A DNA stretch of 64,000 bases from Lucifuga dentata (lineage: Eukaryota; Chordata; Actinopteri; Ophidiiformes; Bythitidae). The stretch is taken from NCBI GenBank assembly GCA_014773175.1, contig VXCM01005985.1:1-64000 (forward strand), in the 5' to 3' direction. Both the position numbers and the translations under genes were made by a program. Each line of letters starts with the position of its first letter. Within the stretch, counting starts at the first letter, position 1. The notes under the pieces are model-generated. The model was given only the letters and a program-made list of their open reading frames with translations. It did not search any database and was not told the origin of the DNA. Positions 11,534-24,250 of this stretch are shown piece after piece.

Positions 11534-12092
11534 GTAAACCCTTACACAGTGCAGATAAAGAACACCTTCACGCCATCAGGGCCGCCGGAAGTCATAGCTT
11601 GAAGCGTAGCTGCTCGCCGCTCGGTGCAGCCGAAGGACAAAAGTTACCTGTTCGCCACATTTGGCGGTGATGAGAAAGGACCACCAGTTAATGTCATTTT
11701 CCCAGGATCCGATAGGGTCAGCGATCGGGTCAGCAAACGCAATTACAGAGTGGAGTGGCTTAATCCTCCGGGGACGGCTGATTGGCTGGTCGTCCGACAG
11801 GCCGGGGTGGGGGATGGGGTGTTTGTGCGGCGTTGTCCAGGCGCTCGTTGACCCTCAGTAACACAGACCAGCACCTGGTGGTCGTTGGAAACTTCCCCAT
11901 GGGCCCAGTTAAAACGACCGCCCGGCCTACACACACACACACAATACACAAATACATAGCCTATCTAACACAAACACCAGAACTACAACATACACACTTC
12001 TTACGTCTCTCGTCTCAGCGTAAAAAAAAAAAGGACGCAACATGAAAGTCGGATGATTTCTGTCCTCGTCCACAAATCAGTCGCTCATCAAG

Positions 12093-12231
12093 CTGTATAA
12101 TAAACTTATAATAAACGCAGTTTATTATAAGTTTATTATACAGTTTATATTACAACTTATTATACAGTTTATTATGCAGTTTATTATACAGTTTATTATG
12201 CAGTTTATTATACAGTTTATTATACAGTTTA
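12093..12231. repeat. 12-bp tandem array with a snap-back start
   Basis: The unit is TTTATTATACAG, with TGCAG variants, repeated to 12231. The first part is a perfect 24-bp inverted repeat (12093-12116 and 12120-12143, loop GCA). Confidence 0.85.
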
Positions 12232-12269
12232 GCTAATCAACACAGGATGTACGTATTCTCACACATACA

Positions 12270-12851
12270 GAACGTTACCACCCATTTCGCGTGTTTGAGC
12301 CTGATATATTCAATTTTCATACATGTAAGGTTACTGACAATCATTTCCCAAAGCATACTACTGGAACGGTGAATTAAAAATGTTTTTCCTACCTTCCAGA
12401 CCTCCATTGGTTTCAGTTCATTCTGCTATTAAAATCAACTTGTTGATACTGTAAACGTTCTTGGGATAGGTAATCCATCATCACCAACAAGACGTGTATT
12501 CAGGTTTTTTTAGAAGTTATGTAATTTTAGTGTTTAAGCTCAATAAAAAGCGTGGAGTGAATGTATGCCTCCACCGGGGAATATAGTCCCAAAAGAAGAC
12601 CTGCGTTTATGGAAAAATTTAAAGGACCGTGACTTCATAAGGCTGTGTAACTATTAGCAGGAGAAACATGGATTTTTAAGGTGGGTGTATCACTTGAATA
12701 TTTGATTTTGAAAGATTAAGAGATTTAGCAAAATATCAGGAAAGCTGAAATACGGTTTTATCCTTTGGGAAATGATTGTCAGTAACGTAACATGTATGAA
12801 AACTGAATATATTAGGCTCAAACATGCAAAATGGGTGTTATGGTCCTTTAA
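12270..12851 (+). mobile_element. TTAA-type MITE, copy 4, left end eroded
   Basis: The first bases are changed (AACGTTACCACCCATTTCGC in place of AGGACCATACCACCC). The core and right end (GGTCCT-TTAA) are intact. It is preceded by a 12-bp tandem array. Confidence 0.8.
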
Positions 12852-13384
12852 AGACGGTGGTGATTGCAGGACCCAATCAGCAATGAACACCTCTTAGCCA
12901 CACCCACTCTGCTGGCCAATCCACTGAGAATAGATTCATGCAGGCGGAACACTCAATCACACACACATGCACGCACGCACGCACGTATGCACACACACAC
13001 ACGCACACCCAAACCTAATGAACACAACAGACTGGAGTCGTAACGCAGTAGAATCTGTTTCCTGTCTGTGTCGGTTTGTGTTCATTTCTGATATGTAAAA
13101 AAATTTAACCAATATAAAACTAAATTAAAACTAAATTAAACCAAACATCAATCCAAATACCGTTTTAATTGTGAGTTTCATCCAGAATCTGGAGTGAAGC
13201 TCGTTCTGACAGGAAGTACCGCAGCTGATTTGAGCCTGTTTGCTCTGCTTTGTTTGTGGTTAAATTTTAAAATACTTCTTATGTGACGTAGTTTTATTAA
13301 GATATTTGATGAAATTTGATTTATCATTTTTCTTTTTTTTAAGTCTTGTTAAGCATTAACTTGCTATCTGGTTAACTTCAGAAT

Positions 13385-13517
13385 TACCGTATATACTCGA
13401 GTATAAAGCCGAGTTTTTATTCAATACAATATAATAGCCAGAAATACAGGTAATTTGCTAAACAAATAAATTAATGGAACAACATCAGGGGGTCAGCTTA
13501 TATACGAGTATGGTAAT
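13385..13517. mobile_element. short copy of the TATACTCGAGTATA-end element
   Basis: TACCGTATATACTCGAGTAT at left and TATACGAGTATGGTA at right, with most of the interior missing. It shares GGTAATTTGCTAAACAAATA with the longer copies. Confidence 0.65.
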
Positions 13518-14241
13518 ACGCTAAAATATGTGTTCTTTATAATTTTTTACTGTTATAGATATTGTCAAATTGCCTGAGAATTTGCAGTATTCAAGTACAG
13601 ATTTTCATAAAGCAGCTGAACCTGAGCAGAAACACCAATGACAAAATCTATCGGCTTGAATTCTGGGCTCTTGTTCAAATATTTATGGAAGCGTCTAAGA
13701 GGCAAAGGCATTTGCATGGAAACAAAAGGTTATTGAGCGCATTGTAAATGATGCCGCAAAACTTCCAACAAATTCAAATTTAATGGTAACCTGCTGGAGA
13801 AGAAAAATGATGCAATATGCTCTGGAGCTCAAGGCAGCGTTGCAGTTCAGCAGCTTAGTCTTATTCAATGCTACATTAACTTTCCCATTTATGCTGCTCT
13901 TGTAAAATATAAAGCCCTCAAGCATTCTGAGCTGGCTCTCTGTTATTTCTGACTCCGTGTGTGTGTGTGTGTGTGTGTGAGTGTGTGTGTGAGTGAGAGA
14001 GATTTTAGTTGTTTTCACCCTCACGCTTAGAAATTGCTTTTCATTTTACTCTTAACTTCTGCCTGGAGACACAACAAAAGATGTTTATCATTTGTGTACA
14101 AAATATTAAAAACAAAATTATTCTTAGTTCAGGAAAAACACAGGAACTGCGATAGCTTGCGGTTATTTTTTTTTTATACCATTTGGGATAAAATGAGATG
14201 TATACCTACCCTCAGGTTTACCTTTAGTTTAGTTTATTTCT

Positions 14242-14670
14242 TACTGTATATACTCGAGTATAAAGTCAAGTTTTTTTGTTTTTTGTTTTTTTTACCAAAT
14301 TTCACAAAGCAAATCAGGGGTCGGCTTATATACGAGAAATTCACATTTAATCCCAGAGAAGGAAATTTCCAGGAGTGGAAATACTACCCATTACCACTAT
14401 CCATGAAAATACTTTAAATCAGACCTTAGAATGAGATATTTCCTGACTAAACATCTTATTCAGCACATTTTACAGTAAGCTCTGCTGTGATTGGTCAGTT
14501 ACAGTAGTCAGCTGCTGAAATAAATATCATGTTTACTGGTACGTGGATTATTTTCAGAAAATCACAGGAATATTATGACAATACCCAGAAACACAGGTAA
14601 TTTGCTAAACAAATAAAATGATGGAACAACATCAGGGGTCGGCTTATACTCCAATATTTACAGTACATGT
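14242..14670. mobile_element. TATACTCGAGTATA-end element, near full length
   Basis: It begins TACTGTATATACTCGAGTAT and ends GGCTTATACTCCAATATTTA. The interior is collinear with 29889-30375. Confidence 0.65.
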
Positions 14671-14985
14671 ACATAAAAGAAGGAAAATACAAAATTACAT
14701 AAGCAAAAAAAGGGAGTGTGACAGAGAAAATGCAAAAAACCTGCAAGGGGCTAACATGCATGTCACTATTTAATTTATAGAACAATCAGGGAAAGAAAAT
14801 TAGAAAAAAGAAAAAACTGATAAAATAATAAAAAATAACATTTGAAGTCTTTTAGAATAACTCTGGTAAAATATCAGACTCAAAAGGCAATATACATGAA
14901 AAAAAGAAATCAGAGTAAAAATCCATAATGTTGTTGAGAAAGAAATAATCCCTTTACAGCTTTCTGGAACTGTAGAAGAGCCAAA

Positions 14986-15316
14986 TTAACATGCCATTTT
15001 GCATGTTTGAGTCTAATATGTTCAATTTTCAAACATGTAACGTTACTGACAATCATTTCCCAAAGCATACTACTGGAACGGAGAATTAAAAATGTTTTTC
15101 CTACCTTCCAGACCTCCACTGGTTTCAGTTCATTCTGCTATTAAAATCAACTTGAATTGCTTGAATATTTAATTTTGAAAGATTAAGAGATTTTACAAAA
15201 TATCAGGAAAGCTGAAATACAGTTTTATCCTTTGGGAAATGATTATCAGTAACGTAACGTATGAAAATTGAGCATTTCAGGCTCAAACATGCAAAACGGA
15301 TGGTATGGTCCTTTAA
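14986..15316 (+). mobile_element. TTAA-type MITE, copy 5, internally deleted
   Basis: 331 bp. The left end lacks the AGGACC bases but TTAA remains. About 260 bp of the core between the CAACTTG block and the TTGAATATTT block are missing, with no N, so this is a true deletion. The right end is normal. Confidence 0.8.
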
Positions 15317-16153
15317 TGACATTAGAGGGCAGGACATTCCATAAGATTGAACCTCTGAATCTGTAACCAAATTAAAACTGAGCTGTTTGATGAGCAGGAA
15401 GCTTTAGTTTACAATGAGTACAAGTAGAATTATTATGGAATTGATAATTAAAGGAATAGAATCTTAGATGTGTTTATATTAGACGTATCTACAGATAATC
15501 TGCATGTCATGGCCGCTCCTTGTTTCTCTTCGTGACAAACCCTGTGAGAAAATGTGCAGCAGAACAACAGAAAGCGAGTCGCCGCGCCGTCACGTGACCT
15601 GACTGAGGAATAAGCAGATCAGACCTGATGGTGGCCGCTTAGATCATACTACATGCTTGCTTGATGATGAATGTCCCCCGTATAGAGTCAACAGAGGAAA
15701 ATCAATACTGCTCAAATTGAAACAGTATAGGGTGGTATTGATCCGCCGCGCTAAATCAGAAGGAGAAGCCTTTGATGCATCTGTGGCAGACAGCTCGCTG
15801 CCCGTAATGACACACTATCAATTTTAGCTTTACACTGATAAATCAGGTTGAAAATTGGATGTCAGAGTTTTTTCCAGGGAGAAAGTGATTTTCTCTGCCC
15901 TCTGGTCCCCTCTGCTGTTGACCTCTGAACCCTGCCAGCGGATTATAAAGTTCAGACTCGTCTGAAGTGAAAGTAGACGTCGAGGCTGCGGCTGATGAAA
16001 TCATTGGAAAAGCACATCATTTTATTTATTTTATGAGAGATTCTTTCTCCGCGGCTGCATATTTGTAGTTTTGAATGATGAAGACAAAATATTACTGAGT
16101 GTTTCGTACAAAGAAATATTAAAAGCAACCCAGAATGTGTTATAGGTACACAT

Positions 16154-16740
16154 TTAAAGGACCATACCACCCATTTTGCATGTTTGAGCCTAATATATTC
16201 AGTTTTCATACATGTCACGTTACTGACAATCATTTCCCAAAGGATAAAACCGTATTTCAGCTTTCCTGATATTTTGCTAAATCTCTTAATCTTTCAAAAT
16301 CAAATATTCAAGTGATACACCCACCTTAAAAATCCATGTTTCTCCTGCTAATAGTTACACAGCCTTATGAAGTCACGGTCCTTTAAATTTTTCCATAAAC
16401 GCAGGTCTTCTTTTGGGACTATATTCCCCGGTGGAGGCATACATTCACTCCACGCTTTTTATTGAGCTTAAACACTAAAATTACATAACTTCTAAAAAAA
16501 CCTGAATACACGTCTTGTTGGTGATGATGGATTACCTATCCCAAGAACGTTTACAGTATCAACAAGTTGATTTTAATAGCAGAATGAACTGAAACCAATG
16601 GAGGTCTGGAAGGTAGGAAAAACATTTTTAATTCACCGTTCCAGTAGTATGCTTTGGGAAATGATTGTCAGTAACGTTACATGTATGAAAATTGAATATA
16701 TTAGGCTCAAACATGCAAAATAGGTGGTATGGTCCTTTAA
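16154..16740 (-). mobile_element. TTAA-type MITE, copy 6, full length
   Basis: Full length with TTAA at both ends. The core is nearly identical to copies 1 and 3. Confidence 0.85.
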
Positions 16741-17804
16741 TATATTACAGAGATGGACATAAATCCTACATACGTGTTATTATTATTTTATTATAATGTA
16801 CCGGCTTCATACTTAAATCACAGAAGCTCGTTTTAAATCCACCATTTAATACAACAGGAACATATTCACGATCGGATACCTTCTTCTTCTTCTTCTCTTC
16901 CATTCGTTTGCTGATGGTCCTTTGGTACAAATCATCCTGACGCGTCTGCCGTAACAGAAATGTGAAAGGAAGTGGAGAACCAGCTTCCTTTTGTTTCCAG
17001 GCGTCCGTGTTCACACCAGCAGCATCGGTGACGGCTGATGGAGGAGCCGCCGCCGCCGCTCACAGCACACCTTAACCTTACCTGACTACTCTATCGATTC
17101 TCTGCATTTCTCCTGTATAATTACTTTCTTGTAGCAGAAGAGAGAAAGGAAAATGGCGGCATGTATTGATCTGCAGGAAGGCGGCGAAACGGCCGTTTCC
17201 CTTGACTAACGGCGAGTTTCATCTCTCACACGTGATGAATGGTAACAATCTGCCCCCGGATAATAACTTTGTGATGGAATGAACCTTCTAACTCAGGAGC
17301 GTTCTTGTCTGAAAGGGTTATCAGTTCTAATAGAAATCCAGCGGCATGGTGTGGGATCGTCTCAGATGGTGTGACGGACTCAGTGCGTCCAGGTCTGATG
17401 GCGCCTCTGGTCTCTGCTGCAGCCTCCAAAACCAGCTGACAGGAAACCTCAAGTCCTGTTTGACGTCCTGAGTAATTATGCAGCAAAGCATCAGCTTCTT
17501 CCACTGTAATTACTAATATTATAAACTAATATTACATATATTATACATAATATATTCTGTTAAAACGTACTTTAATAAATTGATAGCATCAGGATTATAA
17601 AAACCCTCTGAAGGCTCGTACAGGTTTGAATTTTCACGAATCGATGAAATCTTTTGATCCAAGATGGCAGCGTTAGCTCACAGTAGGAAACGCGTTTACC
17701 GATGGCTTGTGTAACATTCTTGTGATCTCCAGCCTGATGCACCTTTAGGGCCAAAAGTTCACGATTTGCCTGTTGTACGATACACGACGATAAACTCATG
17801 TAGA

Positions 17805-17985
17805 TAAGATAAGATTTTATTGATCACCTGGTGGATAAATTCAGGTGTTGCAGCAGCAGGTATAGTGATAGATACAGACAAGCTTAGTAGTCAGAAGGTA
17901 AAGAAAATAATAATAAGATAAATAATGAGGTAATAATGATAAGGTAAAAACAGAGTAACGAGACAATATATACAATTCAAAAAGA
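17805..17985. repeat. interspersed repeat tail after AGATA direct repeats
   Basis: AGATAAGATAAGATTTTATTGATC followed (in pieces) by AAATTCAGGTGTTGCAGCAGC-type sequence. It resembles 3' tails common in fish genomes and probably derives from a retroelement; no open frame. Confidence 0.4.
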
Positions 17986-18042
17986 AAAACCCGCGCTACT
18001 TCACGGATGCGTTTGTGTGCATAGTTTCACCCATTCCCGACA

Positions 18043-18077
18043 ACGTATGATGAATAGCGTTATTATTCATCATACGT
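18043..18077. repeat. 14-bp perfect hairpin
   Basis: Arms ACGTATGATGAATA and its inverse, with a 7-base loop. A third partial copy (ATCATACGT) follows at about 18096. Confidence 0.8.
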
Positions 18078-18226
18078 TCATACAATCTGACACACATCAT
18101 ACGTGATATCTTACAGTCTGACACTGAAGTCCGTGTTGCACAGCGTGACATGCAATCAACTTCTAAGAACGCCGTTATCGCATTTTCCAGGAAGCTTTAG
18201 TTTTTCAGAGTCCACGATTTAGAAGG

Positions 18227-18808
18227 TTAAAGGACCATACCACCCATTTTGCATGTTTGAGCCTAATATATTCAGTTACATGTTACGTTACTGACAATCA
18301 TTTCCCAAAGCATACTACTGGAACAGTGAATTAAAAATGTTTTTCCTACCTTCCAGACCTCCATTGGTTTCAGTTCATTCTGCTATTAAAATCAACTTGT
18401 TGATACTGTAAACGTTCTTGGGATAGGTAATCCATCATCACCAACAAGACGTGTATTCAGGTTTTTTTAGAAGTTATGTAATTTTAGTGTTTAAGCTCAA
18501 TAAAAAGCGTGGAGTGAATGTATGCCTCCACCGGGGAATATAGTCCCAAAAGAAGACCTGCGTTTATGGAAAAATTTAAAGGACCGTGACTTCATAAGGC
18601 TGTGTAACTATTAGCAGGAGAAACATGGATTTTTAAGGTGGGTGTATCACTTGAATATTTGATTTTGAAAGATTAAGAGATTTAGCAAAATATCAGGAAA
18701 GCTGAAATACGGTTTTATCCTTTGGGAAATGATTGTCAGTAACGTAACATGTATGAAAACTGAATATATTAGGCTCAAACATGCAAAATTGGTGGTATGG
18801 TCCTTTAA
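18227..18808 (+). mobile_element. TTAA-type MITE, copy 7, full length
   Basis: Full length with TTAA at both ends and a short deletion in the left terminal repeat (TTCAGTTACATG). Confidence 0.85.
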
Positions 18809-19891
18809 AAGTGATGTTCCTTTGTTCTTTCAGGCCGTCGTTCTCTCTCACTTACATTTGTTCTTGACCTCAGCAGCCTGGACTCCCTCGGGGGACTCTT
18901 AACCTCGCACGCCGCACTAATTATCTCTGGAAAGAGGCCCGTTCGCACAATCATCAGTTTCAGCCGCTGCTAAAACGCAGCGCCTGCTTCTGCCTCATTT
19001 TCAGCAAACAATAGAAATCCACAAAGCTCCGGAATCCAAAGAGTCTTTCTGCAGGACTTCATCCCCCGTCTGAGCGCGTCCGTCCGTCTTTATTACGCCT
19101 CACGACCTGGAGTTAATCTTGTTGCTGCTGTGTTGTTTTTCCCTTTCGTCTGCGGCCAGCAGCCATTCCTCCGCCTGTGTCTATTCTCCGTCTGTTAATC
19201 CACAAAAGAAAAAGTTATATCCAGTAACTAGAAGCATTTGGTGTTTTTTTAGCTCCGCATCCTCACGTCTGCAGCGGCGTTGAGTGCGGCGATGATAAGA
19301 AATAAATGAGGAAATTAAAGAGATGAAAGTCCTGCCTGCTGTTTCCAGCCAGTGGCGATAATCTGATCATGATGTTTGGCCGCTGTATCACTTAGCGTTT
19401 TGGCATTCAGCAGACATACGATCAAACATGAGATTTGTTGTTATGGAGGAAATTAAAGCGTACTATTTTTTCTCAGTTTATATACTTTGAAAGAAAGGAG
19501 CTGAGATGCTCGTCAGCATATGGCTGCCAGTTGCCACTTTTTTTGAAGTACACTGTTTTTTTTTTTCATCTCGCTGCAGTTTGTTGAGGAACGTGGCGTA
19601 GGAATGATTTGAAAGATGAACGCACCAGTTGACAGACAGTGTTTTCACATTTCTCCCTCCGATTTTGGTGTCTGCTGGCTGCATAATGACTTTCATGATG
19701 AGTGGAATCTCTGTCTTTACAGAGTTGCATCTGCCGTTTGACATTTTAATGGGATTTAATGGGGTGGTGGTGAAATAGGAGTTTTTGAGTTGCATAGTGG
19801 AGGTTTCTTAAAAATATGGATTTACTGTGGGAGGCGTCAGATTAGCTCAATAATTCAGTAATATGGCAGGTACGTGTTGACAGGTTATCAA

Positions 19892-20333
19892 TTAAAGGAC
19901 CATAACGTCCCTTTTGCATGTTTGAGACTAATATATTCAATTTTCATTTATGTGCACAGGTACCTCAGGTGCTTTAGCATTAGCTGTTGAAACGACAAAC
20001 CCATTTGGATGCATGTTGAAACATTTCAGAATTAAAAACTTGAATCCAGTTGACTTTACTCAGTTTTCATACAGTAGTTCTTGGGATAGGTAATCCATCA
20101 TCACCAACAAGACGTGTATTCAGGTTTTTTTTAGAAGTTATGTAATTTTAGCGTTTAAGCNGGTGGGTGTATCACTTGAATATTTGATTTTGAAAGATTA
20201 AGAGATTTAGCAAAATATCAGGAAAGCTGAAATACGGTTTTATCCTTTGGAAAATGATTGTCAGTAACGTTACATGTATGAAAATTGAATATATTAGGCA
20301 CAAACATGCAAAATAGATGGTATGGTCCTTTAA
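19892..20333 (+). mobile_element. TTAA-type MITE, copy 8, chimeric and gapped
   Basis: TTAA is present at both ends. After about 60 bp of left terminus, sequence resembling the 21-kb repeat in reverse (TTTAGCATTAGCTGTTGAAAC) replaces the usual core up to about 20075. At N 20161 the assembly then skips the rest of the middle. The right end is normal. Confidence 0.75.
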
Positions 20334-20884
20334 GTTTTTATTTAATTTTTTTTTTTTTCAGATTTTTTAAATTATTTTACAATTTTTAAAAAACTTTTTT
20401 AAAAATAATTTTTTAATTTAGTTGTATTTTTGTTTTTTTTATTATATTTAATTTTGTAAGCTCTTATTTGACAATTTAAGAGAAAGAAAAAGGCTGTTTG
20501 TCCTCAGAGTTACACTAAAGATGGTATGTGAGTGTGTGTGCGTGTGTGTGTTTGATAGAAACCAGTCTCTGCCACCGTGAATAGAATTGTGACTGATTGC
20601 TGGTATTTATAATAATTATGCTGCAGCTCATGTCAGCAGAGGAAGCCTTTAAATGGAAAATAACGGCGTTTTATTGAATCATCACGTCGCTGTCCTTCAT
20701 CACACAAATCTCCTGTGTGAGTAAAAAGGATTTTTAAACATCTTTAACCATGAGATCCTTGTCTCTCTGTAACACAATGTTAACTCATTCATTTAGAAAT
20801 GAAGATGCTTCTGTGGGACTGAAATAAATTACAGTTGTTATATTTTGAGTGAAAAATAAGTGATAAAACTGGTGTCTGACATTT

Positions 20885-21500
20885 ATTTTTTATTTGTGTC
20901 ATGCCCTAAAGTGCCCAGATGGACCGTATAAGACACCAAATATGTTGCTGCAGCAGTGAAACAAAGGAAAATATCTAAAATATACAGCAAGAACATCCAA
21001 AATTGCATCAAGAAATTTAACCTATTACATAAACTTTACAACTTAAACTGAGAACTTTGTCTTCTGTCCCAAGATTTATGCAGAAAATCAGCAACAAAGA
21101 CGTTTCCCTTCCTGAAAAACTAATCTAGACAAAAGAAATCTGCTTTGATTTTAGATATTTTATGAAAAAAAAAAAACTATACAGCCCTTAAATCATCATA
21201 TAAAGAACAATAAAACATCAAATAAACTTCATTTTTAATCTCTTGTAATATAACACGACTCTCCTCCTCTGGTGCAGCATTAAACCTGCCTGTTTCAACA
21301 GCTAATGCTAATGCTAAAGTACCTGANCCTCTGGTGCAGCATTAAACCTGCCTGTTTCAACAGCTAATGCTAATGCTAAAGTACCTGAGCATACCTGACA
21401 CATAAAGATCTTTGACTTTTACTTAAATTCTGTATAACATATGGTTCCAGGTTATAATTATTTTTAATAAGAGAGAATGTTCTCAGTTTTGGTTTATGCT
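20885..21500. repeat. dispersed repeat of the 21-kb family, uninterrupted copy
   Basis: It shares collinear blocks (TTATTTGTGTCA, GAAACAAAGGAAAAT, CTTCCCTTCCTGAAAAA, CTGCCTGTTTCAAC, GCTAATGCTAATGCTAAAGT) with 33395-34545. It provides the empty site for MITE copy 12 at 21280-21283. Bases 21266-21326 are repeated at 21328-21388 across N 21327 as an assembly duplicate. The class is unknown. Confidence 0.7.
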
Positions 21501-22564
21501 GTTTTTCCCTGTAAATAAGAAATAATCACTCTGAATGCCCCTTTATCGATCCTTTTATTTTATTTTTTCTTTTTGCGTTTGAAAGCAGAATCAGCAGCCT
21601 GGGAGGTGTTAACCTCAAAAACCTCACGACAAACCGCGTAAAAGACGCGCTTTTTAAACACCAATTTGAAAGAGAAGAGAATAGACGCTGCTGCTCTGAC
21701 ACATTTATCCTGCTGCACTTAGCAAGTCTGAAAGCATCCATAAATAATGGCGCTCCTGTTTCCTGTTGGTTATCAGTGCTGGAAAATTAGCTTTTAAAAT
21801 GCGGTTTGAAATCCATTTGGGTGATTGATGGGTGACGGGACTAATAAATTTTGCGGGTTTGGAGGAGGCCGGCTCGTAGCCATTCTTTATGTGCTTGTCA
21901 TGAAGCCAGACGCATTTGATGTGGAGAATAAGGGAGTGGAGGCAGCGCGGCTTCGTAAAGGATTCTGCTGGATGAGCTGTTTATTGTTGTTACAGAGACA
22001 ACACAGACGACCGCCTCCATAATGATTATATTTCACATCACCTGCTGAAATTTCATTGTCTGCAGTCCTGGAAAATGTAGGAAGCAGGTAGCATTGTTAG
22101 CTTCTGTGCTATATTGATTTCACACACATATGTGCCTACGCATCCAAAGCACTGTTTCCTTAGGTTCTTAAACTGTGGTACGCAGTCCACTGGTGGAACT
22201 TGAAGCATCCCCTGGATCACCAGGTGATTATGGTCTTTTCTGCAGAGAATTAAAATAATTAAAATGTATGAAAATTATTTTATTGTGGAAAATTATTCAC
22301 AAGTAAATCTGGTGTTTTTAAGTGTAATTACAGTATATTTGCTTTTAATTAAGAATTTATTTATTTATTTATTTAGTTTAAAATAGCTCAACTTGTTCCA
22401 TATGCACCTACATACCTGCGTTTGTAACTTTTCTCTTTCATAGTCCGTACGCTCACATGCACATTACAGCAAACTCCCATTATTTATCTGTACTTTAATT
22501 AAGGCAATAATTAGATTAAGATGTGAACGTGGACAGAATTAATAGAATTGTGCTGACGATGAAG

Positions 22565-23478
22565 GTTGTGTCACAATATCAGATTCTCATACATGATTAT
22601 CGTGGCCAAAATAATTCATGATAATGATATTATTGTGATATCTGTAGACAATTTGAGAAAAAATGATAATAATGCTATGAGTCAAATTCATCTTTAACTT
22701 AGTTTATTGTGCGTTTTGTCTCTTTTTTGTCAAATGAATTAGCCTCCAAATAGGAGTGTAGGAGGTGGAGAGAGTCTGTAACCAGAACTGTAGAAAAGCT
22801 CCAAAAACAGCAATTCCACCTTAAGGGATCATGTAAAGGAACCAGATGAGCTGATAAACAAAAGATCCACAAATCTAACAAATAACCAGGAGAGAGAAAA
22901 TCCTGTCAAGTCCAACGCCATGATAGCTTAGCTTTAGCAACACAGCTAAGACCTTCATGGAACATTTCCTGTTTCAGGGCTAGCAAGCTAACCGCTACTT
23001 CCTGTCTCTACTGTGGTGAAATCTGCAGGATGATGGAGGTGAAGGTGGTGAACAGGTTGGTGGTACCGCCTCCTTTAGCAGTTCCTGTCGATCAACGTTT
23101 CCTGCAGACTGGGACGTCTACCAACTTCCTGTTTTTGTTACCGAATCCAAAAAACTCCCACACTGGCAGCTAACTGTTTTCAGGTTAGGGTAGAGCTTCT
23201 CACTCTCGTCTGTCGTCTCCTCCATCATGATTTAGCACGGCAGTAGTAGCCACACACTGTGCTAGTCGCTAGCTAGCTAGCTAGTTAGCCATTCTCACTT
23301 GTCTCCCTCCCCCAACGTTGGGGGAGGGAGACAAGTGAGAACGTAAAGAAATGGAAATGATTTAAGAGGAGCTGGATTATTTACATGATATTATCATAAA
23401 TGTATTATTAACATGATATCAGTATTTCATTTTTTAAATATCACGGTTATCATCAATACCGATATATCGCGACACCCG
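22565..23478. mobile_element. hAT-like non-autonomous element, long copy
   Basis: The left end resembles TGTCACAATATCAGATT and the right end is CACGGTTATCATCAATACCG then CGCGACACCC. It is collinear with 29249-29816 except for about 300 bp (about 22650-22945) found only here. It contains a 50-bp perfect palindrome (23292-23341). Confidence 0.65.
23292..23341. repeat. 50-bp perfect palindrome without spacer
   Basis: 25-base arms centred on AACGTT, with a CCCTCCCCC / GGGGGAGGG core. It lies inside the hAT-like copy, where the other copy (29.7 kb) has no such sequence. Confidence 0.9.
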
Positions 23479-23726
23479 TAACTCCGATTATAATGTTTAC
23501 ACAAAAAAAGATTTACAGTACAATCGCATAATGAAGGTCTGTTATGCGGAGTAAACATGTTCAGATTTACGCTGATTTTAATCTAATTATGACGTTAAAA
23601 AAGAATAAATTTATTGCCTTAATCTGAGTAAATTGAAGTTTTGACCTGCAGCAAATGATTTCCTGCTTCGTTTCTCCCGCCGTTCTTCCTGGACATTCTT
23701 CCTGCGCCACCTGAGAAACCTCTGAG

Positions 23727-23783
23727 CAGGCGTGTGTGTGCAGGCGTGTGTGTGCAGGCATGTGTGTGCAGGCATGTGTGTGC
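23727..23783. repeat. 14-bp GT-rich minisatellite
   Basis: About four units of CAGGCGTGTGTGTG or CAGGCATGTGTGTG. Confidence 0.8.
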
Positions 23784-24191
23784 GAGCTCAGCGGCTCCCA
23801 GCTGTGGATCTTCTGTGGGAGTACGACCCTCCTGAGCACTTCTGGACCACCCTCACAGCAGGGTCCAAATCCGGTGACCGCATTGACCACATAGTCTAGG
23901 ATATCAGTCCACGCAAACAGCCGAACACCACATCCAGACTCAAAACAGCTGCATCGACTTCAAACCCCGTAAAGCCTGACCCGTGACATAATTACCAGAA
24001 AATTCAGATTTTTTTGCAATTTATTTCTTTATTGAATCTTTTAAAGAACTCCGAAAAGAAATTCTGAAATTTTTTTTGTATGTATGATTTTTTTTTTTTT
24101 TTGTATTGTATTTGATTCATCTGGCATTTATTTAACTCAACAGGATTTTAAAAAAAACCTAAAACATACATTTTTTTCATGTCTTTTCTTC

Positions 24192-24250
24192 TTAAAGGAC
24201 CATACCACCCATTTTTCGTGTTTGAGCCTAATATGTTCAATTTTCATCAT
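24192..24250 (+). mobile_element. solo terminus of the TTAA-type MITE
   Basis: TTAA-AGGACCATACCACCC followed by about 40 bases of terminal repeat, then unrelated sequence. It lies 130 bp left of copy 9. Confidence 0.65.

Noticed and set aside
12093..12231. CRISPR-like array
   Set aside because: It is a continuous 12-bp AT-rich tandem repeat without spacers, in a vertebrate intron.
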